A stretch of DNA of 64,000 bases from Oleiphilus messinensis (GCF_002162375.1 NZ_CP021425.1:3790766-3854765), one strand, 5' to 3'. Positions 44,701-54,127 are shown, numbered from the stretch's first letter. The notes: generated by a model not told the origin, from the letters alone. Translations and numbers: made by a program.

Positions 44701-45460
44701 CGTAGGCTAAAAAGACGGATACTTCGCCGTTCGCCTCATGGATTTCGAACCCCTCAGGTGCAACAAACCGGGCAGCCGCCATCCCGGTATAGTGCATCCC
44801 GGAAATGGCAGCCCCCATCACCAGTGCCGCAAGGAAATTGCTCAAGGCAGACTCTTGTCCAGAGCCCCGGTATTTGGTAATGCCGAAACGGATCCAGAGT
44901 GAAAGCATGGCCAGCACGACAGCAACCACGATCGATACCATAAACATGGTGAGGTTATAGCGCAGCACGGGAGCCATGATCATGGCCTCCATACCGAGAT
45001 AGTGCATCGTACCAATACCGGAACCAACCAGAATCCCGCCCAAAAGGATTTCTTTAAACCGGATGGACGGCCGTGTGTTGAGTGTCAGGGCAACCCAGGA
45101 GGCTAGAAAGGCTGGCATAATCGAGACAAACGTAATGCGCCAGTCATATTCCACGGAGGTGCAAAGATCAAAGGCCAGCATACCTACAAAATGCATGGAC
45201 CAGACACCGCACCCCAAGGCAGTACTTCCGGCAAGCAAAAGCAGGTACTTTCGCTCAGCAATTTCGTCGCCTCGTTGCAATGGCAGGTCACTGAAACGCT
45301 GCGCATTGGTTCTGGAAACCTGGGCCGATATTTGAAAGCCCATAAACGATGCGAATATCGCGATGACAACGGAGACAATTACCAGGAACGGATCGTAGGT
45401 TCCTTCGGTGATCAGACGATCCTCTGGATAAACAAACATTTGTGACCAATTGAAATTCAC
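41711..45460 (-). CDS. Hybrid histidine kinase: MHYT, three PAS, HisKA, HATPase, REC, Hpt
   Basis: Membrane sensor kinase of 1249 residues. Seven-helix MHYT domain (about 1-250) with the repeated motif in three forms: [16 protein letters not shown] and [12 protein letters not shown] is proposed to sense gases such as O2, CO or NO through metal. Then three PAS domains (about 290-400, 415-525, 540-660). The first two are nearly identical. HisKA with [18 protein letters not shown] near 687, HATPase with [19 protein letters not shown], receiver ([10 protein letters not shown], phospho Asp in [11 protein letters not shown]) and Hpt with [11 protein letters not shown] near 1107. This is a full phosphorelay in one chain. 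The start is a GTG. The HD-GYP regulator lies two bases downstream. Confidence 0.93.
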   Translation of the reverse strand: MNFNWSQMFVYPEDRLITEGTYDPFLVIVSVVIAIFASFMGFQISAQVSRTNAQRFSDLPLQRGDEIAERKYLLLLAGSTALGCGVWSMHFVGMLAFDLCTSVEYDWRITFVSIMPAFLASWVALTLNTRPSIRFKEILLGGILVGSGIGTMHYLGMEAMIMAPVLRYNLTMFMVSIVVAVVLAMLSLWIRFGITKYRGSGQESALSNFLAALVMGAAISGMHYTGMAAARFVAPEGFEIHEANGEVSVFLAYGVSLTTFVLISFVLGISVLFKYKDISRQARENSERMRAMMETAVDGIITIDHKGIIQGVNRAVQTILGWTPEELVGSNVTKIIPASLRAHHDGYIERYLKTREAKIIGIGREVTAIHKEGHEVPVRLGIGHVKQGKQNYFVGYLSDLTQRVKMEQEIREKAERIRAIAETAIDGIITINEAGIVISVNRAVEKVLGWKPAEILGRNVTKIIPESLRAHHDGYISRYLETRDAKIIGVGREVTAIHKDGREIPVRLGIGHIEQGKHNYFIGFISDLSQRVEMEHHIREQEARLRSLIGNIPGIAYRCKNENGWPMVYISDAVEQITGYPARDFELPEPRRYFTELYHPDDVEKIEQLAIPDTFSLEYRIYHRDGSLRWLFEHGNYVRDELTGEMWIDGFIMDITERKSMEEALLKAKVFAEEAAASRSAFLANMSHEIRTPMNSIIGFSDILLESDLDTIQTSQLNTINRSAKSLLHLLNDILDSAKLDKGKLELEYRAFSLSDEVDTVVSTLWLEAKKKGVQLESAISPNLARNYIGAPERIRQVLTNLVGNAVKFTSEGQVKVSVRSEASGEVYFDVADTGMGMTEDQLAHVFDAFAQADASMSRRFGGTGLGTTISKQLVELMGGRIEVKSEPNIGTTFTFVLPLQPSEQVIPAESPVVSATLPPLRVLVVDDVEQNIELLDILLSRAGHTVIAARDGKQALLRMEASGVDITLMDLQMPTMDGLTAAKLRREQEAVGGLPHMPIVALTASVLDDDRKASQQAGMDGFASKPIQIKLLVAEMAKVLNLSVPESLDPVLMQNKKLIDETLAISLWGDETTYKAELVKFVNQWPTAYENIITAVEAEDFEEVSHIAHSLKGVSGNLGLVQWMEWFAEVERSNGHKALEIVSRVNQTRKSIQQYIGDVDAIDKSQCPASTASEEFDSESVLALIDKLIDAATLHSFEESDIEQLQRSVPQIYHVLIDHITQALDDFEFQNAHDELTELKRAIVSSQE

Positions 45461-45617
45461 ATCGATACCTTTATTATCTTCGATTAGTCACTCACAGCAC
45501 CGACCCGCAGCCGCCCGAGCAAAACTATTTTTACCAGAGCGTCCACTTATAAAAAACCATGGACAGACGATGACGCCATAAACATTTATGAGCCATCCTA
45601 TTATCTTTAGAAGAGTA

Positions 45618-45661
45618 TTACCGATGGGTCAACTTACTCAGGAAAACAAACCCATCGGTAA
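45618..45661. terminator. Perfect stem-loop after the YegD-like gene
   Basis: TTACCGATGGGT pairs with ACCCATCGGTAA over 12 bases with a 20-base loop. It lies about 70 bases past the stop of the minus-strand gene at 45733. No T-run follows, so it may be a processing or attenuation structure instead. A second hairpin, GGCGGC/GCCGCC, is at 45666-45690. Confidence 0.5.
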
Positions 45662-45732
45662 CGCTGGCGGCTGGAGGAAGTTCTGCCGCCGGAATGAACA
45701 ATACCGGTCCAAACAGTGGACGTTCCCTGTTG

Positions 45733-47109
45733 TTAAGCAAACAATTTCCGGGACCACACCGTCAAACCGGCAGTCACACTACCAAAATGGTTACCATCCA
45801 GCATGTCCACTTGACCCAGCTTCTCCGCAACCATGTTACGGATATCCAGCGACTTCCCTGAGCCCCCGGTCAAATAGACAAGATCAGGACGGCATCCCGC
45901 CTGTGCAATGGCCTCATCCATCAACGCCGACATTTTTGCGAGTGGCCGTTCGATTGCCTGGGCAAACTGTGCGCGACTGATTTCCTGACCTAATCCAGGT
46001 TCGACATAGGATAAATCAACAAAATCTGCTTCAGTGGTAGATAACATCATTTTGCACTGCTCTGCACTGCGCACTACATGGAAATTCTGCTTTTCTTCAC
46101 GCAAGGCTATAAAGCGATCCAACAAATGGGGCTCGGCCGCATCCATGGCCAGCTGATCCAGCAACAGTTCAGTTTTCTGACTGCTAAAACTGGACTGGGC
46201 TGAAACATTATTGGTACTTACGGCATCCCAATAAACCTGCGTAGGCATGGGGAGACCACTCTTCAACTTGGATTTCATACCAAACAACGGCATCAATTCC
46301 CGTCCAGCCAGTAAAATATCCAGGTCATTACCGCCGATACGTTCTCCACTGTGCCCCAGAAAATCCTGCTCCCTCACCTGTTGAGTACGATGGTTTGGCC
46401 CCATCCGGACCATGGCACAATCGGTAGTACCACCACCGATATCAACCACCAGCACGGTTTTGTCTTCCGTCAGACGTGCTTCAAAATCCAAACCGGCGGC
46501 AAGCGGCTCATAGAGAAATTCAACGGATTTGAACCCGGCCCTTTTTGCCGATGCGGTCAATATATCAATTGCCTGACGGTTACTCTGCTCTGCATTCAGA
46601 CCTTGAAAGTTAACTGGCCTGCCGATCACGACATGCTGGATCGTATCTGCAAGATTAAGTTCCGCCTGTTGCTTCACGTGAATCATCATTGAAGAAACAA
46701 TATCCTCAAAAAAACTCACAAATTCGGGCCTTAAACCGCTCGCACCAAGATATGACTTCGGTGACTTTACAAAATACCCCTGCCCCGGAAAGCTAAAGTA
46801 CTGATCAAACGCGGCGTTCCCGAAATACAGGCTCTGGTCCTGGTCATTGATCCCCTCTTCCCGGCGGACTCGTCTTGCCTGCTCCAGAAACCCGGATCGG
46901 GAACGTATGTAAGCCTCCTTCTCTTCCGGGTTTTCAATGGACAATCCTACATTTTCGGGAATGAGTTCTTTCGCCAGGCTGTAGAGCGCAGACGGCATAA
47001 AAGGGTTACCCGCTTCCAGTGGCAGCAACTCGATACCACCATTGCTCTTCTCATTTTTAACCACACCTACCGCGCAGTTCGAGGTGCCATAGTCAAAGCC
47101 TGCATACAT
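45733..47109 (-). CDS. YegD-like Hsp70-family protein
   Basis: Hsp70-fold ATPase of 458 residues, close in length to E. coli YegD (450). It starts MYAGFDYGTSNCAVGV, has the phosphate-2 loop VLVVDIGGGTTDCAMVRM, RIGGNDLDILLAG, and VYLTGGSGKSLDIRNMV for the adenosine pocket. The substrate-binding and lid domains of DnaK are missing, as in YegD. It probably acts as a specialised chaperone-like ATPase; targets are unknown. I chose the ATG at 47109 with GGAG upstream; the frame stays open 41 codons further up, through a 22-bp tandem repeat, but that part is not protein-like. Confidence 0.88.
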   Translation of the reverse strand: MYAGFDYGTSNCAVGVVKNEKSNGGIELLPLEAGNPFMPSALYSLAKELIPENVGLSIENPEEKEAYIRSRSGFLEQARRVRREEGINDQDQSLYFGNAAFDQYFSFPGQGYFVKSPKSYLGASGLRPEFVSFFEDIVSSMMIHVKQQAELNLADTIQHVVIGRPVNFQGLNAEQSNRQAIDILTASAKRAGFKSVEFLYEPLAAGLDFEARLTEDKTVLVVDIGGGTTDCAMVRMGPNHRTQQVREQDFLGHSGERIGGNDLDILLAGRELMPLFGMKSKLKSGLPMPTQVYWDAVSTNNVSAQSSFSSQKTELLLDQLAMDAAEPHLLDRFIALREEKQNFHVVRSAEQCKMMLSTTEADFVDLSYVEPGLGQEISRAQFAQAIERPLAKMSALMDEAIAQAGCRPDLVYLTGGSGKSLDIRNMVAEKLGQVDMLDGNHFGSVTAGLTVWSRKLFA

Positions 47110-47150
47110 AATTACTGTTGCTCCAGGAAAAAATACGGGGTTTGCACACC

Positions 47151-47194
47151 ATCCAGGACAGAGCATCGCAATATCCAGGACAGAGCTTCGCAAT
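47151..47194. repeat. Two-copy 22-bp tandem repeat upstream of the YegD-like gene
   Basis: ATCCAGGACAGAGCATCGCA and two more bases are repeated at once with one or two changes (47151-47172 and 47173-47194). Period 22 equals two helical turns. It lies 42-85 bases upstream of the start at 47109, where a promoter would be. Confidence 0.8.
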
Positions 47195-47346
47195 ACCAGA
47201 TCAGTCGCAAAAAAAGGGCGGCAAAATACCACAGGATGACAGGATCTACCAGCCTCATTTCATGTAATCGCACTCCTAACCAAAAATTATGTGCTACTAC
47301 TATATGAGATAACACGCTGTATATTATGCAATCAGGAAATGCCATT

Positions 47347-48282
47347 ATGTCGTCCACCTTAAAAGCTGGATTTTACAAATTGTTGATACTTCTCACACTG
47401 AGCCCAAATCCAGCTTTCGCCCGTGATTGCATTGGGCTGGTTACAGGTTCAGGTGATAATTTTTGGAAAGAAGTTTATCAGGGCGCCAAGAAGGCAGGGG
47501 ATGAATTCAATTATCGTATTCACTACAGAGGCCCGAGCACGGAAGCGGGCCATGAAGCGCAAGGTATTATCCTGGAAGCGTTCTCGACTCTGGGGTGTGT
47601 CGGCCTGCTCCTGGCCCCGAATCATCCGGATCGAATTGAGCAGGTTGAAGCAATTCGCAATAAGAATATCGTGACCATGTTCATCGATCGCGGGCTTCCC
47701 AACCTCAAGGATATTCCCGTGGTGGCGACCGATAATTATGCTGCGGGCCGCTTCGCAGCTAAAAACATGGTGCCTTTACTCCCACCTAATGCACAAAACA
47801 TTGCAGTGTTTCGACTTCAGAAAGATGTTGTAACGACGACCGCACGAGAACAAGGGTTTATTGATGAAATTACAAAACATGGCTTACAAGTGGTGATCGA
47901 TGCCTACGGCGGTACAAACGTAGGGGACGTAAAATATACGGTTTATAAGGCCCTTAAGAATAGCCCTGTTGCCATACATGGCATCTTCACGCCAAATGAA
48001 ACCACGACGATTGGCGCTGTTGAAGGCACTGCACTGTTGTATTTGCCCACGTCCCCCATATTGATCGGATTTGATGCTAACGACTACATCAAAAAGGCCA
48101 TTAAAGAAAACAAACTCACTGGAACTGTGGTACAAAAGCCACACGACATGGGCTACATCGGCGTTGCCTTGATCCACAATTTTCTAAAATCCGGCTCGCC
48201 ACCGAAATCTGTCGTGACAGGGCTGGAGTTTTTGAGCAAAAACATGGAATCAGTCAAGTCGGCCAACGGTGAAGCGCATTAG
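47347..48282 (+). CDS. Orphan periplasmic sugar-binding-type protein (RbsB/LacI fold)
   Basis: Exported binding protein of about 311 residues. The signal peptide (LLILLTLSPNPAFA) is followed by the periplasmic-binding fold type I: IGLVTGSGDNFWKEVYQGAK, then GCVGLLLAPNHPDR, PVVATDNYAAGRFAAKNMV and IHGIFTPNETTTIGAVEGTA. Such proteins bind sugars or autoinducer-like ligands and usually feed an ABC importer. No importer genes are near, so it may serve a distant transporter or a sensor kinase. I chose the ATG at 47347 with AGGAA upstream; an earlier in-frame ATG at 47326 is possible. The gene is divergent from the YegD-like gene. Confidence 0.8.
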   Translation: MSSTLKAGFYKLLILLTLSPNPAFARDCIGLVTGSGDNFWKEVYQGAKKAGDEFNYRIHYRGPSTEAGHEAQGIILEAFSTLGCVGLLLAPNHPDRIEQVEAIRNKNIVTMFIDRGLPNLKDIPVVATDNYAAGRFAAKNMVPLLPPNAQNIAVFRLQKDVVTTTAREQGFIDEITKHGLQVVIDAYGGTNVGDVKYTVYKALKNSPVAIHGIFTPNETTTIGAVEGTALLYLPTSPILIGFDANDYIKKAIKENKLTGTVVQKPHDMGYIGVALIHNFLKSGSPPKSVVTGLEFLSKNMESVKSANGEAH

Positions 48283-48465
48283 AAATCAGCTCCCCGGCGA
48301 GAACCAATCTACAACTTTCACATAATTCAGCTCATGCAATGGCTGTTAACATGGAAATTGTTGCATACGATCATTATTCTTCAATATAGTCATTGAACAA
48401 GGCCTAACGCCGCTTTAAATTAGACTTACATTTGTTAACCTATAAAACAAAAATAACATCAAAAA

Positions 48466-48501
48466 ATCTTATTAAGCCAAAATTTACAAGCTTAATAAGA
48501 T
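48466..48501. promoter_or_regulatory. Long inverted repeat upstream of the AraC gene
   Basis: ATCTTATTAAG pairs perfectly with CTTAATAAGAT over 11 bases with a 14-base spacer. It lies 31 bases before the start at 48532 in AT-rich DNA. It could be an operator for the regulator itself or a hairpin in its leader. Confidence 0.55.
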
Positions 48502-48531
48502 AATTGATTAACTTACATATGTAATTTAAAA

Positions 48532-49584
48532 ATGAAGAAAATCGACTACGACATTCCACTTTTCCCAACTCAATACGCTCAACTTTTAACCAATTTCTTG
48601 CAATCAAACCCACAAAAACCGGATATCAATCAGCAGATTTCAATCCTGGAAAAGTCGTTGGCGGCGCTCGAGTCAGATTTCATGACACTGCAGGAGATAT
48701 TACGGATATTGGGCACACTTCCATCCATCACTGAAGATGAAACCCTTCCTTTCCAATTTGGCAAAGCGCTTAATTTTACCGAACATGGCCTCTTGGGTTA
48801 TGTGTGGCTGGCCAAGATTGACCCAATGCAACTGGTTGATGCGCTGGTTCAACACATGAGCATCAAGCTCCCCTTCTTTCAACTCACCACCGACCGGGAA
48901 ACATTCTGCATTCATATACAACTTCACGATCTTTGGGAGCTCGGTGAGGCCAGAGCCTTTCTGGCCAAGATCTATTTCGGCAGTATTTATGCCCTCGCGG
49001 AAAAAATTTGTGGCAATGTCGAGATCGAGTGTGATTTTTCAGGCCACGGACCCGCCTGCCTCACCGCTGATGGCACCCCCACCCAAGCTCATGTGACCTG
49101 GAAGTTTGATTGCGAATGTAACCGAATTACCTTACAGCAAGTTAAATTTATGGAGTCGGCAGAAAAACAGCAATTCATGCAATCCATGCTGTCTCCAGAT
49201 CATACCGTGCCAAGTGAACCCGACAGCCACTTCGACAATGGCAACCAGCAGCACAATTCTCTCGAAGCAATTGTTGCCTCCCTTGTCAAAAAGTCATTCA
49301 AGGATGCCAATATCGAAAGCATCGCGCTGCAACTTGGTATCGGTTCCCGACACCTGCGCAAACAACTGGCTGCAGAGGGAACCTCATTCAAGGAAATAAA
49401 GAGTGAAATACGGAAAAAGTTTGCCCTACTCTATGTCACCGAAACCGGGATTTCGTTACACGACATCGCCCAAATGCTCGGCTTTGGCGATCAGGCAAGT
49501 TTCACCCGCGCTTATCGCAGCTGGACCGGCACAACCCCCGGCGACGCCAGGCGTCTCGCTACCAAGCAACCCGATATTCAGTAG
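48532..49584 (+). CDS. AraC-family transcriptional regulator
   Basis: Regulator of 350 residues with a ligand-binding N-terminal part (about 1-240, including GKALNFTEHGLLGYVWLAKI) and an AraC DNA-binding domain at the C-terminus (NIESIALQLGIGSRHLRKQL and SLHDIAQMLGFGDQASFTRA, then YRSWTGTTPGDAR). It has the same build as the proteins at 11702 and 22686 but weak overall resemblance. Periplasmic binding protein genes lie on both sides (47347 and 49578), so it may control one of them. It overlaps the convergent gene at 49578 by seven bases. Confidence 0.9.
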   Translation: MKKIDYDIPLFPTQYAQLLTNFLQSNPQKPDINQQISILEKSLAALESDFMTLQEILRILGTLPSITEDETLPFQFGKALNFTEHGLLGYVWLAKIDPMQLVDALVQHMSIKLPFFQLTTDRETFCIHIQLHDLWELGEARAFLAKIYFGSIYALAEKICGNVEIECDFSGHGPACLTADGTPTQAHVTWKFDCECNRITLQQVKFMESAEKQQFMQSMLSPDHTVPSEPDSHFDNGNQQHNSLEAIVASLVKKSFKDANIESIALQLGIGSRHLRKQLAAEGTSFKEIKSEIRKKFALLYVTETGISLHDIAQMLGFGDQASFTRAYRSWTGTTPGDARRLATKQPDIQ

Positions 49585-50333
49585 ATGGCATTCAGGATTT
49601 CGTAGTACCGTCCAGAAGCCTTCAACAGCTTCAAGCCTCGGTCAAGCCGGTCAGCATAATACTTTGCTTTTGGGTGCTCGCGATTAAAGGCAACATGCAG
49701 GGGTAATTTGGCGGCACCGATACCCTCAACTCGCACCAGAGTGCCTTCCGGTATGCCTAACTGTCGCATATGATACTCTGCAACCCGAGCGGTCATATAG
49801 GCAAGATCCAAACGGTTTAACATCAGCATTTGAATCAAATGCCGATCAGATTTCATTTTCGACCGAGTAAACCCTAGATCGAGATACTCCTGACTGTAAA
49901 TGTAACCATTCACCTCTCCAACGCGAAGATCCGGACGATCCAGCTCATTCAGGTTGGAAAATTGAATGGGTCGATTTTTATGGTAATAGAAATACGTATA
50001 GGAATCATAAATCGACTCTGAACCAAAAACATAACGCTCGGGCAAGTCATTGACCGGTACAGCATTAAAGCCACCAAGACCCACATTGTTTTCCAGATTC
50101 GCCATCAAACGGGCAAATGGATAAACTGTGAGCTTGGCCTGAATCCCCATTAATTGGAACGACTCGAGAACTATTGTATTTGAGATACCCGTACCATCCT
50201 CTTTCGAAAACGGATAAAAGTTATCTTCTACGAACAGCGTAATCTCGTCACCTCTCACCAAAGAAGAGAAGAGGCAGCATTTACACAACAGAATAAACGC
50301 CAACTTTATGTAAATGGAACCACCAGTTGACAT
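49578..50333 (-). CDS. Orphan SBP_bac_3-type periplasmic binding protein
   Basis: Exported protein of about 251 residues. After a hydrophobic signal (KLAFILLCKCCLFSSLVRG) it has the type II periplasmic-binding layout: ITLFVEDNFYPFSKEDGTGI, GGFNAVPVNDLPERYVFG, LRVGEVNGYIYSQEYL and GLKLLKASGRYYEILNAIY. Members bind amino acids or similar ligands. No ABC permease or ATPase is nearby, so it may be a sensor partner. The start is uncertain: ATG at 50333 or a TTG at 50357. Confidence 0.8.
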   Translation of the reverse strand: MSTGGSIYIKLAFILLCKCCLFSSLVRGDEITLFVEDNFYPFSKEDGTGISNTIVLESFQLMGIQAKLTVYPFARLMANLENNVGLGGFNAVPVNDLPERYVFGSESIYDSYTYFYYHKNRPIQFSNLNELDRPDLRVGEVNGYIYSQEYLDLGFTRSKMKSDRHLIQMLMLNRLDLAYMTARVAEYHMRQLGIPEGTLVRVEGIGAAKLPLHVAFNREHPKAKYYADRLDRGLKLLKASGRYYEILNAIY

Positions 50334-50569
50334 GTCAAATAAACTCAATCTTTCCAACTCTAATTATGAACACAGGATCATAATTAGTTTAGCCATGAAA
50401 CGGTAACATTTCCCGAAAACTTTACCTAAATCTCAATCTGATTGGGGGATTAATCACTGAGACGCCAGGAATTTGCTAAGCTTTAATAACAGAGCATCTT
50501 TCTGATGCAGCCGCTATTACAAAATAGCGGATCAATAGCCCGAAAACATAACAAAAAAACCAAACTCAG

Positions 50570-52222
50570 ATGACCACCAGCAAAGCAGAAATTCCCAAAG
50601 CGCTCTTGGACGGTAAAAGAGCGCTCGTAATCGATGACATGGGCGCAGCAGTCGTCATTGGCAAAAACATGCTACTCTCCCTTGGCTCAAAGATAGTGGA
50701 GACCGCAGGCGACTACCAAAATGCCTTTCCAAAAATTGCCAAAAAACACTATGACATCATTTTATGTGACTTCAATCTGGGAAAAGGCCTGAACGGACAA
50801 CAGTTGTTACGGGACTTGCGCCATATTAATCGCTTGAGCTACACGACCCTGTTTGTCGTCGTCTCTGCCGAACGAACCCACGATATTGTGTTGGGCACAA
50901 TCGAATGTGAGCCTGACGGGTACATTGCCAAACCTTTTACCCAAGGCGATTTCAAAGCTCGAATTACGCGACTCGTTGAGCAACAGAACATATTCAAAAC
51001 GTTCAATGAAGCACTGGATGCAAAAGATTACGAAGCTGCTTTTGCAAACGCCCGCGGCATTATGAGCAAGCTACCTAAATACAGAATGCTCGCGATTCGT
51101 AAAACGGCAGGGATCCTTTATGAACTCAAACGTTATAACGAAGCCCTGAAACTTTTCGATCTGGCACTGGAAACGCACATACAGACCTGGGCTCAAATCG
51201 GACGGGCAAAGTGTATTGCAGAATTAGGCCGCAATGAAGACGCGATCAGTGAATTCCAAGACATAATCTCAAAAAACCGTCTGGCAGTGCCCGCTATGGA
51301 TTTTCTGGGCATTTGTTATCTACGAGAGGGTAAACGGAAAGAAGCACAGGAAACGATTATTCGTTCTACGGAACTCTCACCAATGAGCATCGAGCGACAG
51401 CGCTGGTTGGGGGAGCTGAGCATGGACGTTGGTGATTTAACAACCGCTGTTGGCGCGAACCGTGCGGTCATAAAACTGGCAGACGGCACCCTGAAAGAAA
51501 ATCCCAAACAGTATGAAACCTACTCGCGCACTATGCGCAAAGCTGTGGAATCAGAAACCGATAAGAAAAAGCGCTCCGCCCTGATTGAAGAAGGCAGAAA
51601 AACACTCAAAAAGGCATTAAAAAAATTTGAAGAAGCAGAACGCCTTAAGCTGAATGATTCCTTGTTCCGCTCACTTGAAAAGTGTGAAAAGGGCGATACT
51701 GAGGAAGCAATTGCGATTATCGAAGCGCTGTCCGTACGCCACAAAGAAGTGATCGACGACGATCCAGAGCTGACAATAGACATCGCGGAGAGTCAGTTTC
51801 ATGCAGGTGATCGGCCCGGTGGAGAAGCGAGACTGCGGGAGCTGATGAAGAAACACCCGGAAAATAAAAAGCTTCTGGAACGTGTTCAGGCAATCATTGA
51901 CACACCTCTCCCCTATTACCAAAGGATTTTTATCGCGGAAATGAATCGCAAAGGCAAATCACACTATGAACTGGATCAACTTGAAGATGCGCTGGTTGCC
52001 TTCCGCAAAGCCTTGGAGATTTACCCGCAGCACCCGGCAATAAACCTAAATGCGGTTCAGGTTATGTTGAAAATGATCGATTCCGGCCTTCGCTCGGACA
52101 ACGCATTGAGAGAGGCAGATCAATACTTGAGCGCCAGCGTCTCACTGGAACCCGAACACCCCGAATACGAGCGAAAAGAAGCCTTCCGGCGCTATCTCGA
52201 CAAAAAATTGAAAACTGTTTAA
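50570..52222 (+). CDS. Response regulator with TPR repeats
   Basis: Cytoplasmic protein of 550 residues. Receiver domain (about 14-137): ALVIDDMGAAVVIGKNMLLS, phospho Asp in IILCDFNLGKG, and Lys in GYIAKPF. The rest (about 145-545) is helical and contains several tetratricopeptide repeats, for example RYNEALKLFDLALETHIQTW and DQLEDALVAFRKALEIYPQH. The middle has a basic coiled stretch (about 330-365). REC-TPR proteins occur in Pseudomonas and related bacteria with roles in attachment or motility, but none is assigned here. It stands alone; no kinase gene is adjacent. Confidence 0.88.
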   Translation: MTTSKAEIPKALLDGKRALVIDDMGAAVVIGKNMLLSLGSKIVETAGDYQNAFPKIAKKHYDIILCDFNLGKGLNGQQLLRDLRHINRLSYTTLFVVVSAERTHDIVLGTIECEPDGYIAKPFTQGDFKARITRLVEQQNIFKTFNEALDAKDYEAAFANARGIMSKLPKYRMLAIRKTAGILYELKRYNEALKLFDLALETHIQTWAQIGRAKCIAELGRNEDAISEFQDIISKNRLAVPAMDFLGICYLREGKRKEAQETIIRSTELSPMSIERQRWLGELSMDVGDLTTAVGANRAVIKLADGTLKENPKQYETYSRTMRKAVESETDKKKRSALIEEGRKTLKKALKKFEEAERLKLNDSLFRSLEKCEKGDTEEAIAIIEALSVRHKEVIDDDPELTIDIAESQFHAGDRPGGEARLRELMKKHPENKKLLERVQAIIDTPLPYYQRIFIAEMNRKGKSHYELDQLEDALVAFRKALEIYPQHPAINLNAVQVMLKMIDSGLRSDNALREADQYLSASVSLEPEHPEYERKEAFRRYLDKKLKTV

Positions 52223-52331
52223 GGTCCACCGTCGCTTTGGCGATTGACAGACGTAATCTCCCCTTTATCCTTGGGGCTGTCAAAGGTTTATCTCCAGACT
52301 ATGTAACTGGCAACCCTTAACAACTTGAAAA

Positions 52332-52374
52332 ATCGATAACTTAGAAAATCGATAGCTTAGAACATCGATAGGAG
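52332..52374. repeat. Three-copy 16-bp tandem repeat upstream of the hydrolase gene
   Basis: Units start ATCGATAACTTAGAAA at 52332, ATCGATAGCTTAGAAC at 52348 and ATCGATAGGAG at 52364. The last unit carries the AGGAG ribosome site of the hydrolase at 52379, so the repeat is inside its leader. Confidence 0.85.
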
Positions 52375-52378
52375 CCCT

Positions 52379-53080
52379 ATGGATAAGTCGATCACACCAC
52401 CCCACATAGCAAACCTGGCACTGGAATCCAGAGTTGTATTCGAAACCGGATCGGGACTGCTGTCACTGCTGACCGAAAAAAGCCAATCCATCGGCTCAGG
52501 CAAACCCGTACTCGTAATCCCCGGGTTTGGTGCCAGTGATATGAGCACATTTATTTTGCGCAACTACCTCAAGCGCAGCGGTTTTGAGGCGCACGGCTGG
52601 GGCTTGGGCATCAATAGAGGCACTACCGGTAAAGTCCGGGATTCATTGATTAAAAAGGTCGCGGCGTTACATCAGAAGACCAATCAGAAAGTTGCGGTTG
52701 TGGGTTGGAGTTTAGGCGGCATTTTCGCCCGCGAGCTTGCCCGCAATCAAACCCAGCATATCGACTGCGTTGTGACGCTGGCCAGTCCTTTCGCGGGCTC
52801 CCCCCACGGCAATCGATTGTTTCCAATTGCCCTGCTTGTTTCAGGAAAACCTTTTACAAAAGAAGATGAACAAAGCTTTGACCGACGCACCACACCACCA
52901 CCAGTGCGCACATTGGCGCTGCATAGCCGGACGGATGGCATCGTAAACTGGAAATGCTCGCTGGAACCTATCGCTGCAGAATCCTTTAATGATGAAGTGC
53001 AATGCAGTCACTTTGGCTTTCCCAGCAATCCACAGGTGCTTCGCAAAGTCGCTATGTTCATCGCCGCAACGCCGAACTGA
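52379..53080 (+). CDS. Alpha/beta hydrolase (lipase-like)
   Basis: Cytoplasmic esterase-like protein of 233 residues. Oxyanion strand GKPVLVIPGFGASDMSTFIL near 42-60, nucleophile elbow KVAVVGWSLGGIFARELA with Ser in GWSLGG near 117, DCVVTLASPFAGSPHG, and ALHSRTDGIVNW with the likely Asp and then SHFGFPSNPQ with the His. These fit a complete triad. The pattern resembles PGAP1-like and triacylglycerol-lipase-like hydrolases. No signal peptide. The gene is bounded by a strong stem-loop at 53089. Confidence 0.88.
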   Translation: MDKSITPPHIANLALESRVVFETGSGLLSLLTEKSQSIGSGKPVLVIPGFGASDMSTFILRNYLKRSGFEAHGWGLGINRGTTGKVRDSLIKKVAALHQKTNQKVAVVGWSLGGIFARELARNQTQHIDCVVTLASPFAGSPHGNRLFPIALLVSGKPFTKEDEQSFDRRTTPPPVRTLALHSRTDGIVNWKCSLEPIAAESFNDEVQCSHFGFPSNPQVLRKVAMFIAATPN

Positions 53081-53088
53081 TCTGCCCA

Positions 53089-53125
53089 GCCCAATAGACT
53101 CAGGTGAACCCTGAGTCTATTGGGC
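53089..53125. terminator. Perfect 16-bp bidirectional terminator-type hairpin
   Basis: GCCCAATAGACTCAGG pairs perfectly with CCTGAGTCTATTGGGC around a five-base loop. It lies between the convergent hydrolase and sohB genes. Confidence 0.85.
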
Positions 53126-53162
53126 CGGTTTGTATAGACCTGTTGTTATTACATTGGTGATC

Positions 53163-54074
53163 TTAACCCAATCTCAGTCGGGTCAAGCGATTGGTTACGC
53201 CATCTATCGCATGAGAAAGGGTTAATTGCGCCACCATCCCCAACCGATCAGCCCAGCTTACAGGTTCCATCCAGCGCAACGTGATCACTTTATGGGTCCT
53301 ACAGTACTGGGATATCAGGCTTTCACTGGTGGCAATCTCATCCACCAGATTTTTCGAAAGCGCTTCCTGCCCGTAGAAAACATGGCCGTTCGCCACTTTA
53401 TCAAAATCTTTGATCGAGCGGTGGGTTTGAACATGACTACGAAACAGCTCATGGGTTTTCTGCACGGTTTCGGTGAATTTTTCACGGCCATCCGAAGTAT
53501 TCTCGGTAAACACCGAGAGTGGTCTTTTGTACTCACCCGCGACCGCCTGCTCGTACTCAATCCCCACTTTCTGCAACAGCTTATGGATATTGGGCATTTC
53601 CGCGATAACACCAATAGACCCCACGATTGCCAACGGTGCTGCAACAATACGATCTGCGATACAGGCCATCATGTAGCCACCTGAAGCCGCAACCTGATCT
53701 ACCGCCACGGTTAACCGGATATTAGCCTGCTTCAAGCGCTCAAGCTCTGCAGCAGCCTGGCCATAACCATGGACTACCCCCCCCGGACTATCCAGACGCA
53801 GGAGAACTTCATCTGTCGGTTTCGCGGTGTCGATCACCGCACTCACTTCCCGGGCCAGCGCATCTACACCTGTAGCCTGCACATCCCCGACAAAATCGAT
53901 GACAAACAATGTCGGCTTTGGCTTCTTTGACGCTTTCAACTGAGCCACCAATTCCTTAACGGAGAAAGACTCTTCCTTCTTTTTGATTCCCTTTTGCTCC
54001 AGGGCCTTGGTCATCCCTGTGTATAAATCATTCAACACAGAGACGTGCAGGAAACCGCCCGTTAACTTTGACAT
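53163..54074 (-). CDS. sohB: SohB-like S49 protease without visible membrane anchor
   Basis: S49 peptidase of 303 residues; E. coli SohB is about 349 and is anchored in the inner membrane by an N-terminal helix. The catalytic Ser sits in VDQVAASGGYMMACIADRIV and the Lys in QAVAGEYKRPLSVF, both present. The acid-rich strand LFVIDFVGDVQATGVDALAR and EVLLRLDSPGGVVHGYGQAA are typical SohB. From the ATG at 54074 (AAGGAAG upstream) no transmembrane segment precedes the domain, and extending the frame upstream does not add one. It may be cytoplasmic or membrane-associated through a partner. Confidence 0.88.
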   Translation of the reverse strand: MSKLTGGFLHVSVLNDLYTGMTKALEQKGIKKKEESFSVKELVAQLKASKKPKPTLFVIDFVGDVQATGVDALAREVSAVIDTAKPTDEVLLRLDSPGGVVHGYGQAAAELERLKQANIRLTVAVDQVAASGGYMMACIADRIVAAPLAIVGSIGVIAEMPNIHKLLQKVGIEYEQAVAGEYKRPLSVFTENTSDGREKFTETVQKTHELFRSHVQTHRSIKDFDKVANGHVFYGQEALSKNLVDEIATSESLISQYCRTHKVITLRWMEPVSWADRLGMVAQLTLSHAIDGVTNRLTRLRLG

Positions 54075-54127
54075 AGCTTGTCTTCCTTTGAAGAAATTAA
54101 ATTTTGCACTATTGTAACGACTATGGA

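Noticed and set aside
47112-47357. Minus-strand frame of 81 codons upstream of the YegD-like gene
   Set aside because: It is built on a 22-bp tandem repeat and overlaps the divergent binding-protein start.
52332-52374. Three regular repeats considered as a CRISPR fragment
   Set aside because: The units are directly adjacent with no spacers and only three copies; it is a simple tandem duplication.
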